64,000 bases of DNA from contig OZ245043.1 in assembly GCA_965224285.1 (NCBI GenBank), positions 1,736,001-1,800,000 on the forward strand. Direction: 5' to 3'. This DNA is from JAJCYK01 sp965224285. GTDB taxonomy: Bacteria; Bacteroidota; Bacteroidia; Cytophagales; Cyclobacteriaceae. A model generated the notes under the pieces. The model was given only the letters and a program-made list of their open reading frames with translations. It searched no databases and was not told the origin of the DNA. How positions within the stretch are numbered: the first letter of the stretch is position 1; each line of letters opens with the position of its first letter. This document shows positions 25,708 through 34,236 of the stretch, in pieces. The position numbers and the translations under genes are program-made.

Positions 25708-26255
25708 AAAGAAGTCCTGAGGAAATCGAAAAAGCGCTGGAGCAAATGAGGAAGCAGGACAATCTTTTTAACTCCTTAACAGCCCATTTCAAGAATATAT
25801 ATGGCGGGTTTATTGAGAGAAACCACATATTCGATGCGCTATTCTTGCTGTTAGCGGATAAGCATGACATGGAATGGCCTGGGGACCTTTGGGACGTAGA
25901 AATTGACTTCGATGAAGCCAAACAATTGCTAGCGTCGTTTGATTTCGATATTCTTCGAAATACCATAGAGACTGAAAGAAACATCTTTCCAGAAGGAACT
26001 CTAATTGAATACAAGGTTAGAATAAAATCCTCTGGATTGATATGGATAATTCATAGATATGATGTTGACCCTTTCCCATCTAACCCTCACGCCCATCAGA
26101 TTGACAATAACATTAAGATGGACCTGAGCAATGGCAAGTGTTACAAGAAAAGAAAGTTAATCCACCAACTACCGAAAAAGGAGTTTTTGAAGATTCGGGA
26201 ATTGGCCATGGCTCAATATAAAGGAACGCTACCAGAATTGGCTCTGGCCAATTAA
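25704..26255 (+). CDS. Uncharacterised partner protein
   Basis: The 183-residue protein is coupled to the preceding gene by a 4-base ATGA overlap. The N-terminal half is helical with an acidic patch (HDMEWPGDLWDVEIDFDEAK). The C-terminal half has beta-strand patterning with IWIIHRYDVDPFPSNPHAHQ, which gives a histidine-rich turn, followed by a DLSNGKCYKKRK segment. No family is named with confidence. Two coupled unknown genes of this size suggest a two-component (toxin-antitoxin or defence) unit, but this is only a guess from arrangement. Confidence 0.6.
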   Translation: MKRSPEEIEKALEQMRKQDNLFNSLTAHFKNIYGGFIERNHIFDALFLLLADKHDMEWPGDLWDVEIDFDEAKQLLASFDFDILRNTIETERNIFPEGTLIEYKVRIKSSGLIWIIHRYDVDPFPSNPHAHQIDNNIKMDLSNGKCYKKRKLIHQLPKKEFLKIRELAMAQYKGTLPELALAN

Positions 26256-26638
26256 ATCCAGCGAACATGGACTCCAAGCGAATCTTTTGCGACGTATCGT
26301 TTGTTAGCTCAATTGCTAGAGGGTTTCAGGGACTATCAGAGCCCTATTTAGAAGAGATATGCAACCGGCAAAAAACCTGAAGTTGAGAATACGGGCAATA
26401 ATAATGTCAGGGTACAATGGAGTTTAAGAGATCAAATATTTGGTAAATTATATGGTTCAAGTTCATTTAATGGGAGGAAGGAAATACGAATGATAATCAA
26501 TATTGAAAGATAGCTGCAACTGTAATCTTCCCTAAAACCAGTAATGACCATGAGTCACCCTATTCCGACATCGCTTCAGAAACCAGTTAAATAACTAAAT
26601 CTATAAAATGTTATAACTTCTATCTCGAAGTAACAGGA
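26256..26638. other. Gene-poor stretch with a possible coding remnant
   Basis: This stretch of about 380 bases before the second oriT-like copy has no intact gene. A start-less open frame at 26352-26513 translates to ...VRVQWSLRDQIFGKLYGSSS...MIINIER and a stop. It has amphipathic, protein-like composition and may be the 3' scrap of a lost gene; I cannot assign it. Confidence 0.35.
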
Positions 26639-26730
26639 GTTTTGAGCTGCTCTAAACACGTCTGGCTACTTCGAGTAGTTGGACTTTTGGGTTGAGCTGG
26701 CGATTGCGGAATAGTACAATTGCTCAAAAC
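26639..26730. repeat. Second, diverged oriT-like repeat
   Basis: The 20-mer CTCTAAACACGTCTGGCTAC (26650-26669) matches 7512-7531 with two differences. It leads into a hairpin CTACT 26666-26670 / AGTAG 26674-26678, where the first copy has CTACCC/GGGTAG: the stem is kept although its bases differ. GTTTTGAGC (26639-26647) pairs with GCTCAAAAC (26722-26730). The region lies in the same order and direction relative to the structured module as in copy 1, but without mob genes or RadC, so it looks like the remains of a related element. Confidence 0.5.
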
Positions 26731-26931
26731 TCAGTATACCCACTATGAATTAATTGTGGGATGGTCAAAATTTGCTGGTCACAGCAAACCTAGCCACCAG
26801 GGAGGGTAAGTAACGGAGGCCCGTGGAAAAGCCAAAAGAACGAAGTGAATTTGGAGATTTCCACAGCAGGGTTTGGCATGGCTTGCCAGATGCCTGCATA
26901 ACTAATACGGCCGGAATATGAAGGCAATACC

Positions 26932-27547
26932 AGGCTTAGTCCGGAACCAAAATCAAATGGTAGGTTGTGAGGTAGGATAAATAATGAAATGGCTTTACGG
27001 CGTGAACATTTGATTTTATACGGACCTAAGACTAATCTTTCTGGAATATTCCTGGCTTATAATCCATTCACTATTTCTAATAAACCCGCACCTTTTGAGC
27101 TTGGGTTTGCGGGAAGCTTCAGGGCCGGGAATTAGCCTGGGGGCTGGTCGATCCACCAAGGGAATCTGCAGGTGGATGCGAAACGTTGAATAAGGTTGAT
27201 TGTGTAGCTGGCCGCATCCCAGGGACAGTTGCGCAGAAAGTAGGGTAAAGCAGCCCCGACAGCTGTCGGGAGGATAAAAAGCAAGGGTACGCCCGGCGTA
27301 CTTGTTTTACCCTTGCTTTTTTCATAGGGCAACCGCTATCTGGCGGAAGGCTTACCCGGTCTGTGCTAAGCTGTCCCTGGGTGCCAGGTGCGGACTAACA
27401 AGGGGCTGTGGTTTTGTGGTGTGTATTGAAGAGCGATAGCTCACAAGGGGAGAACAGCCCGTGACGGAATGGAGGTTGTGGAACCCCCGCCCGCTTGTGG
27501 CGGGTTCGCCAAGTTGGGAAGAGCGGTTGAGTGGAACAACTGGAATA
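26932..27547 (+). ncRNA. Large structured RNA or ssDNA module, copy 2
   Basis: This is a diverged direct repeat of 8197-8804. Helices kept: AAAATCAAATG 26949-26959 with CATTTGATTTT 27007-27017; ATCCACC 27151-27157 with GGTGGAT 27171-27177; CCCAGGGACAG 27218-27228 with CTGTCCCTGGG 27371-27381; CCCGAC/GTCGGG 27255-27270; AAGCAAGGGTA 27279-27289 with TACCCTTGCTT 27308-27318, then T-run; GGGCTGT 27403-27409 with ACAGCCC 27454-27460; GAGC/GCTC 27431-27442. Where copy 1 has CCCATGG/CCATGGG, copy 2 has CCCAGGG/CCCTGGG, and GTCTACC/GGTGGAC becomes ATCCACC/GGTGGAT: both strands changed together. A GC-rich palindrome (27481-27507) is inserted near the 3' end. It stands directly upstream of a toxin-antitoxin type locus. 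Confidence 0.6.
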
Positions 27548-27567
27548 CAGTCACACCTTATTTCCTT

Positions 27568-27587
27568 CGGTCACGACATCGTGACCG
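27568..27587. repeat. Short palindrome after structured module copy 2
   Basis: CGGTCACG (27568-27575) pairs with CGTGACCG (27580-27587) around an ACAT loop. A T-rich stretch follows (ACTTTTGG), so it may be a weak terminator of the module's transcript or a dispersed palindromic repeat. It has no counterpart in copy 1. Confidence 0.4.
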
Positions 27588-27631
27588 ACTTTTGGAGTCT
27601 TTATTCAATAGTAATACTGAGATAATTATAT

Positions 27632-27659
27632 TAAATTTGCAATTCGCGAATCGCAAATT
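27632..27659 (+). promoter_or_regulatory. Operator palindrome over a -7 box, upstream of the putative antitoxin
   Basis: TAAATTTG (27632-27639) fits the Bacteroidota -7 consensus TAnnTTTG. It overlaps a 26-base near-perfect palindrome at 27634-27659 (arms AATTTGC and GCAAATT around ATTCGCGAAT, one mismatched pair). The ATG at 27669 follows ten bases later. A palindrome across the promoter of a helix-turn-helix antitoxin gene is the usual arrangement for autorepression; no clear -33 TTG element was found at the right spacing. Confidence 0.5.
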
Positions 27660-27668
27660 GAGAATAGC

Positions 27669-28187
27669 ATGAAAAAGCATAGTGGCATGCGTCCCCAAGA
27701 TGTAGTGGTTTTGCTGAAAATAATTTCATTGAACCATGAACCCTGGATGAATATTGATTTATCAAGAAGCCTGAACATTTCCGCTTCCGAAATTTCGGAA
27801 TCGCTAAACCGATCCAAAATAGCGGGTTTGCTCGACTCAGATAAAAGGAAAGTGTTTAAAGAAAGTTTGTTGGAATTCCTGCAAAGTGGTATCAAATATG
27901 TATACCCTCAGAAACCCGGAGCTTTAGTCCGGGGTATGCCCACCGCTCATTCAGCTAAACCACTTTCTGAAATTATTAGCTCCGATGAGCCCTATGTCTG
28001 GCCAGACCCTGATGGGGTTTTGAGGGGTCAAGCTATTGAGCCTTTATATCCTGGGGTAGTTGAGGCATCGAAAAAAGACCAAAAATTGTATGAACTGCTT
28101 TCATTGACTGACGCTATTAGAGTAGGACGTGCCAGAGAGCATCTTATTGCGGTAAAGGAGCTGGAAAAACGGATCATGGGCTCATGA
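27669..28187 (+). CDS. Putative antitoxin with helix-turn-helix domain
   Basis: The 172-residue protein has an N-terminal winged helix (residues 6-60: VVVLLKIISL, then DLSRSLNISASEISESLNRS) and a C-terminal region with Pro-rich linkers and a final helical part (VGRAREHLIAVKELEKRIMG). It precedes a nucleotidyltransferase of the AbiEii/AbiGii toxin type with a 4-base overlap, which points to an antitoxin that also represses its own promoter. A palindromic operator candidate lies 10 bases before the start. The downstream toxin is broken, so the gene may be a leftover. Confidence 0.65.
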   Translation: MKKHSGMRPQDVVVLLKIISLNHEPWMNIDLSRSLNISASEISESLNRSKIAGLLDSDKRKVFKESLLEFLQSGIKYVYPQKPGALVRGMPTAHSAKPLSEIISSDEPYVWPDPDGVLRGQAIEPLYPGVVEASKKDQKLYELLSLTDAIRVGRAREHLIAVKELEKRIMGS

Positions 28188-28851
28188 GTCATCAACACAA
28201 CATTGTTCGGTTAAAAGCTATAGCAAGAGCCTTATCTGGCCTTGAGGAAAATGTGGTATATGTAGGTGGAGCCACCGTAAGCCTTTACATTACAAATCCT
28301 GCAGCACCCGAGGTCCGGCCAACCGACGATATTGATGTAGTAATTGAATTGATATTATACAACCATTTTGGGCAGGTAGAAGATAAACTGCGTGATCTCG
28401 GGTTCCAAAATGACGTGCAATCCAAGGTCATAACCAGATATCGATACCAAGGGATCATTGTGGATATTATGCCTACCAATCCGGAGGTGGTGGGCTTTGT
28501 GTTGCCAACTCTATGGATTATAGATTAGATGATGACCATGTAATTAAAATATTTAGCAGCCCCTATTTCATTGCCTCAAAAATGGAGGCTTTTAAAAGTC
28601 GCGGTCGATCAAATATGAGGACCAGTCCTGATTTTGAAGACATCGTGTATGTTCTGGACAATAGGAATGAAATTGAGACCGAAATTTTGCATAGCCCCAA
28701 TACTGTAAAGCAGTATCTGATAAATGAATTCTCTGCTTTGTTAGATAATGAAAATATCTACGAGGGTATTTCCTGTCATCTGGAGCCAGAAAATGCCGGT
28801 GTTCGATTGGAGAGAATGAAACAGATGATGCAAAGAGTGGTTAAGTCTTAA
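28184..28851 (+). pseudogene. AbiEii-like nucleotidyltransferase toxin, frameshifted
   Basis: Frame 1 (28184-28528) carries the nucleotidyltransferase core: VGGATVSLY...RPTDDIDVVIE and IIVDIMPTNPEVVGF. Homology resumes in another frame (to 28851) with ANSMDYRLDDDHVIKIFSSP, IASKMEAFKSRGRS and DFEDIVYVLDN. In intact relatives about nine residues (of the SNRWY... type) join GF to the ANS... part; here only five bases, about 28499-28503, are present. A small deletion with loss of frame is therefore likely. The product would lack the Lys/Asp-bearing C-terminal half, so the toxin is probably inactive. Sequencing error is less likely because bases appear to be missing, not just shifted. Confidence 0.75.
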
Positions 28852-29090
28852 TGAAATTCCTATGTCAACCCCAAATCGAAGATCAGAATCCGTACTGAGT
28901 TTGCTGAACTATGTTCTTGCTGTTATCAGGGAAAGACAAAGGACTAACTAGTCACCAACAAACAATACCATTACATAACTCCATTAGTTAACACTTTTTA
29001 ACCGAATTTATAATAAACAAGACTTAATAAAGCTTTAATTTATCTAAAGCTAAAACTCACCGCTTATTAGATACAAACCAGATCACTGGC

Positions 29091-31505
29091 ATGCTAAGAA
29101 ATTACATCAAGACTTCTCTTAGAAGCCTCAAGAAGAACATGCTTTTTTCAGGAATCAACATCGTTGGGTTGGCCATTAGCATGTCTGCTGGTATATTGAT
29201 GATCCTGTTGATTTCTGAAATTAACTCATTTGACGAATTTCACACACTAAAAGACCGTATCTACAGGGTTACCTCCACCAAAAGAATAGTTTTGGGAGGA
29301 GTTCGCAATTATGCCTCTTCCTCAATATTTATAGGAAACCAAATCAGGGAACAGGTTCCGGGAGTGGATAATATACTGATCTTGCGGAGAATAGAATCAG
29401 CTGACCTAAAAACTGACCTAAGTACTCTTTCTATAGCCGGCTTCTATGCCTCTTCATCCCTCCATGATGTTTTTTCGTTTGAACTCATTAGCGGAAATCC
29501 TCAAACTGCTTTGTCAAATCCTAACGGGATAATATTAACCAAATCAACCTCAAGGAAGCTATTTAAGGAATTGGACCCTGTTGGTCAATTGGTGAATTTT
29601 AACAGTAATGGTGATGTAAAAACCTGTACCATAACTGGTGTAATGAAAGATCCACCGATGAACTCACATATTCAGTTCGAAGCACTTGTTTCTCTGAATA
29701 CACTAGACCCTAGCACAGTAGATCAAAAGAGTAGTTATAACAATGATCCAGGTGATATTTACTACAGCTATGTGTACCTAGTCTTAAATAATGATACCAA
29801 AAAGGAAGTAGAGTATTCTATAGGCCAGATAATGGCTGACTACAATTCACAAACGGAGACTCCCATCACGCATCGGTTGCAGCCATTAACCGAAATAGTC
29901 ACCGGTGATTATTACCACAATGCAGCTGGGCCAACGTTTTCTCAACAGAAGATTAATCTAATGATTGGCCTTACATTCATTGTACTATTATCAGCCTGCT
30001 TCAACTACACTAATCTATCACTTGCCCGTGCCCTAAGACGTGGTAAAGAAGTAGGTATCCGAAAGGTGACTGGAGCGACTCGCTTTCAAGTTTTTTCGCA
30101 GTTTATGGTAGAGGCAATAATATTGGCAGTATTAGCCCTCGTTATAGGATTTGGTTTGTTTTTTCTTTTCAAACCAGGTTTTTTGAGCCTACCGAATCCG
30201 ACTTCCAAGGGGTATCAAATGTTCTCTCTGGATGCTAATTACTCTCAGCTTCTTTATTTATTAGCTTTTGCTCTCAATGTTGGTTGTATTGCAGGTTTCC
30301 TTCCTGCTATGTTTCATTCAAAACTTAGTGCTATGGTACTATTTAACGATGGTAGCAAGGGGCGTTTGTTTGCAGCGATTAACTTGCGACGAGTGTTGAT
30401 AGTTTTTCAATTCGCTATTTCAATTGGTCTTATAATGTGTACGGTAATTGTGCATAAACAATACAAGTTTGCTTTGAACTATGATTTGGGATATTCCACC
30501 GAGAATATTGTAAACATTAATATTAAAGGGGACTACCTGCGTTTGCTCGAAAACGAATATGCCAAGCTTTCAGAAGTGGTAGAAACTTCAAGTTGTTCGG
30601 TTGTCTTGGGGATTGGAGATGGTAGCTTAGGGTCTGCTCAAACAGAGGACAAAAGCAGTGCCATTAGATTTCTGATCAATAGTGTAGACGAGAATTATTT
30701 AGATATGCATGAACACGTATTAGTGTCTGGATCAGGTTATTTGCCTCAACTGAAGGATGGGGAAGAACCGGAAAACATAATTGTAAATGAGAAATTTTTA
30801 CAATTACTGGATCTAGGTCCTCCGCAGGAGGCCATTGGAAAATATATTTGGAGCGATAATAGGAAGTTAATCATCCAAGGAGTGGTAAAAGATTTCGTTA
30901 ATATTTCTCTAACAAAGAAGTTCAATGGTGCATTTGCATTTGTCCAAACAGATAATAAGAATGAAAATCAATTCCTGAGTGTCAAGATCCGGAGTGACAA
31001 CATAACCGCCACTATGGAAAAATTAGAAGCAGGTTATAAGAAACTAGACCCAATACATGCTTTTGAAGCAAGCTTCTATGAAGATAAAATAGCAGAGGCC
31101 TACCAACAACAGAAGGCAACTTATGCTGTTTTTAGCTTTCTTAGTTTTTTGTCCATTTCAATTGCTACACTCGGGTTATTAGGCATGGCGGTTTTTACAA
31201 CGGAAAGCAGGATAAAAGAGATCAGTATCCGAAAAATTTTAGGTGCCGGTGTAAGAAATTTACTACTGTTGCTTTCCAAAGGTTTTATTGTCATGATTCT
31301 TATTGCTGGACTGGTCGCAATACCTATTACATTCTACATCGTCCATGACTTGGTATTGAACGAATTCTTGTATAAAACTGAGATTGGGTTTATAGAGCTC
31401 ATTTCTGGTCTGGCCATTGTACTAATTACAAGTGTAATTACTATTTGCTGGCAAATTGGTCTGGCAGTTATTCGAAATCCTGCAGTTACACTTCGTATGG
31501 AGTGA
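29091..31505 (+). CDS. FtsX-like ABC transporter permease
   Basis: The 804-residue protein has the Bacteroidota MacB/FtsX layout. There is a first membrane helix at about 21-43 (LFSGINIVGLAISMSAGILM), a periplasmic MacB_PCD domain (about 60-260), a first FtsX core of membrane helices (about 280-400), a second helix and periplasmic domain (about 435-670), and a second FtsX core to the end (motifs ESRIKEISIRKILGA and VRNPAVTLR-like IRNPAVTLRME). Unlike the permease at 44688-47369 it lacks a permease-prefix domain and PadR partner. Such proteins usually work with a MacB-type ATPase, not seen here. The substrate is unknown. Confidence 0.88.
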   Translation: MLRNYIKTSLRSLKKNMLFSGINIVGLAISMSAGILMILLISEINSFDEFHTLKDRIYRVTSTKRIVLGGVRNYASSSIFIGNQIREQVPGVDNILILRRIESADLKTDLSTLSIAGFYASSSLHDVFSFELISGNPQTALSNPNGIILTKSTSRKLFKELDPVGQLVNFNSNGDVKTCTITGVMKDPPMNSHIQFEALVSLNTLDPSTVDQKSSYNNDPGDIYYSYVYLVLNNDTKKEVEYSIGQIMADYNSQTETPITHRLQPLTEIVTGDYYHNAAGPTFSQQKINLMIGLTFIVLLSACFNYTNLSLARALRRGKEVGIRKVTGATRFQVFSQFMVEAIILAVLALVIGFGLFFLFKPGFLSLPNPTSKGYQMFSLDANYSQLLYLLAFALNVGCIAGFLPAMFHSKLSAMVLFNDGSKGRLFAAINLRRVLIVFQFAISIGLIMCTVIVHKQYKFALNYDLGYSTENIVNINIKGDYLRLLENEYAKLSEVVETSSCSVVLGIGDGSLGSAQTEDKSSAIRFLINSVDENYLDMHEHVLVSGSGYLPQLKDGEEPENIIVNEKFLQLLDLGPPQEAIGKYIWSDNRKLIIQGVVKDFVNISLTKKFNGAFAFVQTDNKNENQFLSVKIRSDNITATMEKLEAGYKKLDPIHAFEASFYEDKIAEAYQQQKATYAVFSFLSFLSISIATLGLLGMAVFTTESRIKEISIRKILGAGVRNLLLLLSKGFIVMILIAGLVAIPITFYIVHDLVLNEFLYKTEIGFIELISGLAIVLITSVITICWQIGLAVIRNPAVTLRME

Positions 31506-31764
31506 GGATTAGAGGTGCGAGCACAACCAAAGCTGTAAGGATGAATCCGGTTAGTTTGTCGATATACGAATGAGAAAATATCAATAATTGAGTTTCTACT
31601 AGTTCCAGATTACAACCCCTCAAACACCATCTCATTATAACCATCCACCATCTCGTTCTCAAAGGATGACAAGTAAGCCTGGGTAATGGATTCGATCTGG
31701 TGCCCTAATCCTTCTCGGATAACTACGCTTGGCTATCCATTAATTTGATTAAGGCAGCCCAGGC
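31506..31764. other. Junction region with recombinase ghost
   Basis: After the permease stop there is no intact gene. From 31611 the minus strand carries a decayed recombinase C-terminus, which runs up to the truncated sialate O-acetylesterase at about 31770. Confidence 0.4.
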
Positions 31765-31775
31765 ATGTCGTGCAG
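31611..31775 (-). pseudogene. Tyrosine recombinase C-terminal ghost
   Basis: Translated on the minus strand, with one frame break near 31727, the sequence gives ARHAWAALIKLMDS-like residues, then LSEKGLGHQIESITQAYLSS, then FENEMVDGYNEMVFEGL. This matches the RH...A and GLGH..E.T..YL (His and Tyr nucleophile) end of Bacteroidota tyrosine recombinases. Only ~50 residues survive. It lies in the same direction as the intact integrase at 22876-24096 and abuts a truncated chromosomal-type gene, so it probably marks the end of an older element. Confidence 0.6.
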
Positions 31776-32230
31776 AAAGATGGTAAACTGGGGTATCTCT
31801 AAGAGCTCAGCTACAGACGTGCACCCCAGAGAAAAAAAGGTAATAGGTGAGCGCATGGCTGCTGCAGCATTAGGCAAATGGTATGGTATACGTACTCCTT
31901 ATAAGGGGCCAACCCTTAAAGACTGGACTCTCAATAAAGATAAGATTTATCTGACCTTTGATGATGTTGGGGAAGGTTTAGAGGTATCAGGAACTATATT
32001 AGGCAACTTGACTCTGGAAGGCTAACAATGAAGCTGGTAATGAAAAGCTAATCCTGGAACCTGCCGGTGTTACAGTCTTAAGAAGCGAGGTAATAATTGA
32101 CCTACCCAAAGGGCTGTCTCTTACTACCGTAAACTATGCCTGGCTTCCCTACCCGGAGCAACCACTACTGTATGATAGCCATGGCCTGTCTGCAGCGCCT
32201 TTCAGGTTAGAATTACCAGGTAATTATTAA
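31770..32230 (+). pseudogene. Sialate O-acetylesterase, 3' fragment
   Basis: The first frame reads NWGISKSSATDVHPREKKV, then IGERMAAAALGKWYGI, typical of the C-terminal third of bacterial sialate O-acetylesterases (HPREKK..GERMA). After a frame change near 32015 the other frame gives VNYAWLPYPEQPLLYDSHGL, then SAAPFRLELPGNY and a stop, matching the family's final VRYAW...GLPASPFR. The catalytic N-terminal part is missing and the 5' junction is beside a recombinase ghost, so an insertion or deletion destroyed the gene. The neighbouring sialidase supports the identification. Confidence 0.75.
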
Positions 32231-32254
32231 CTTTCATAAGTAAATTGAAATGAC

Positions 32255-33865
32255 ATGAACAAAGCATATCGCCTATTGATCATTTGCCTGGAAATAGCTG
32301 TGATAGGGGCCTGCTCAAAAAAACCCATTCCAGAGAAAGCTTTAACTATTGACTGGGTCATAACGTTCAAGACAGAGCAGGAAAGAACTCCGGTATTAAT
32401 CAACAAAGAAAATAATGTGGTCCTGAATATAGTCGTGGCCATACCCGATTCTTCAGCAATGTTGTTTGTAGACAGGATTACCATTAATACCGGGGGAACA
32501 ACGGATTTAAATGATATAAAAGCAGTAAGAGTCTTTTTTACCGAATCCACTAATGAATTCAATACTGAAAATCAATTTGGTAAAACTCTAGAACCAAACT
32601 CTAAAATTACCTTTGAGGGTAAACAACTGCTGGCCCCAGGAATGAATCATTTTTGGGTTTCCTATCTGTTAACCGGGCATGCTGATCTACTTCATCAGGT
32701 GGATGCACTTTGTGAGCAAATTGTGGTGAACGGGATTGAAGTTACCCCCGTTCTTAGGTCTCCACCTATTAAGAAAAGAATTGGCATCGCTCTACGGAAA
32801 CATGGAGATGCCAATGTTGACACTTACCGTATACCGGGTTTAGTAACAACTAATAATGGTACACTAATAGCGGTTTATGATATCCGGCGGAACAGTGCAG
32901 TTGATTTACAGGAAGATATTGATGTGGGCATGAGCCGCAGTGTCAATGGTGGCCAGTCCTGGGAACCTATGAAAGTGATAATGGATATGGGTGAATGGGG
33001 TGGTAAAGGGCATATCGAGAATGGTGTGGGCGATCCGTCGATCTTAGTTGATAGGCGGACCAATACTACTTGGGTGGCAGGCATCTGGGCTCACGGTCAC
33101 CCTGGTGAAAGGAATTGGTTGGCTTCTAAACCAGGGATGAAACCTAATGAAACAAGCCAGTTTATGCTGGTAAAAAGTGAAGACGACGGTGAAACCTGGT
33201 CTGATCCTATAAACATAACCTCACAAGTCAAAGACCCTGAATGGCACTTGCTATTACAAGGACCGGGAAAGGGCATTAGCTTGACCGATGGCACTTTGGT
33301 ATTTCCAGCCCAATTCAAAGATAAAGACCAGGTACCATATTCAACCATAATATTTAGCAAGGATCATGGTGAGACCTGGGAAATTGGATCAGGAGTTCGC
33401 GCTGAAACTACAGAAGCTCAGGTGGTACAATTAGATAACGGGGATATTATGATCAATGCTCGTAATAATGAGGCCCGTGATACAAAAGGAGTTGGACGGG
33501 TTGTCGCCACCACCAGCGATTTAGGACAGACGTGGATAGAACATCAGTCATCAATAACGGCTTTGGAGGAGTCGACCTGTATGGCCAGCTTGGTCAACGA
33601 AAAATTCGAGAACCATGGTCATCTGCTACTTTTTTCTAATCCCAATACTCACACCGGCAGATTTAACATGACCATAAAGGCAAGCACCGATGAGGGGATA
33701 ACTTGGCCGCAGGAGTATTGGCTATTGCTGGATGAAGGCAGTGGAAGAGGTTATTCTTGCTTAACCAAAATCGATGAGGAAACGGTAGGTATACTTTATG
33801 AAGGTAGTCAAGCTGATCTGATATTTGAGAAAATTGAAATATCAGAAATATTAAATAGGAAATGA
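32255..33865 (+). CDS. Exo-alpha-sialidase (GH33), lipoprotein
   Basis: The 536-residue protein has a lipoprotein signal (IGAC, Cys20). An N-terminal beta domain (about 30-165) of the kind found before BNR sialidases follows, then a six-bladed sialidase propeller. The RIP motif is YRIP at about 191-194. Asp boxes are visible as SVNGGQSWEP, SEDDGETWSD, SKDHGETWEI, TSDLGQTWIE and STDEGITWPQ. It removes terminal sialic acids from glycans outside the cell. The gene is intact, but its neighbours on both sides (esterase and SGNH hydrolase) are broken. Confidence 0.93.
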   Translation: MNKAYRLLIICLEIAVIGACSKKPIPEKALTIDWVITFKTEQERTPVLINKENNVVLNIVVAIPDSSAMLFVDRITINTGGTTDLNDIKAVRVFFTESTNEFNTENQFGKTLEPNSKITFEGKQLLAPGMNHFWVSYLLTGHADLLHQVDALCEQIVVNGIEVTPVLRSPPIKKRIGIALRKHGDANVDTYRIPGLVTTNNGTLIAVYDIRRNSAVDLQEDIDVGMSRSVNGGQSWEPMKVIMDMGEWGGKGHIENGVGDPSILVDRRTNTTWVAGIWAHGHPGERNWLASKPGMKPNETSQFMLVKSEDDGETWSDPINITSQVKDPEWHLLLQGPGKGISLTDGTLVFPAQFKDKDQVPYSTIIFSKDHGETWEIGSGVRAETTEAQVVQLDNGDIMINARNNEARDTKGVGRVVATTSDLGQTWIEHQSSITALEESTCMASLVNEKFENHGHLLLFSNPNTHTGRFNMTIKASTDEGITWPQEYWLLLDEGSGRGYSCLTKIDEETVGILYEGSQADLIFEKIEISEILNRK

Positions 33866-34043
33866 AATTCAATAACTCTATGCTGAAAGAAATAAAGAAG
33901 TTAAATGCTGCCCCCCATTTATTATTCACCTTTGGCTTCTTAATGTTGTCTTTCACCGCTTCAGCTCAATATTCGCCTTATTACAAGCAAAAAAGGATCA
34001 TTTTGAAAGTCTTCCAGACACCCCTCCCGACACATGTTTCTAA
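33862..34043 (+). pseudogene. SGNH-hydrolase N-terminal remnant
   Basis: The ATG overlaps the sialidase stop (ATGA). The start encodes a signal peptide (LLFTFGFLMLSFTASAQ) and YSPYYKQKR. A shift in the A-run near 33990 then brings KDHFESLPDTPPDT into frame before a stop. The order signal peptide, YY.QK..HFE.LPDTP is that of secreted SGNH hydrolases found beside sialidases, whose next segment should be the catalytic GNSITDG block; here it is missing. The gene is therefore truncated as well as shifted. Bases 34044-34236 show no further clear homology. Confidence 0.6.
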
Positions 34044-34236
34044 TTCTTATCTACCCCCAAAACTTCTTTGCTTCACTTTCATCAAAGCCAGGTAAAATAA
34101 TCAAAAAAAAGATTCTATTAAATCACTGTTTCCAGACACAACAATATTTACTTAACATCGATCTAGGTCCTCAGTATTTTTGCCATCCGTATGCAGCCAA
34201 AAAGCAAAACCTCCTACATTATTTACCAGGATATGG

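Noticed and set aside
27119..27672. Short open frames within structured module copy 2
   Set aside because: They do not align with any frame in copy 1 and have no recognisable protein features.
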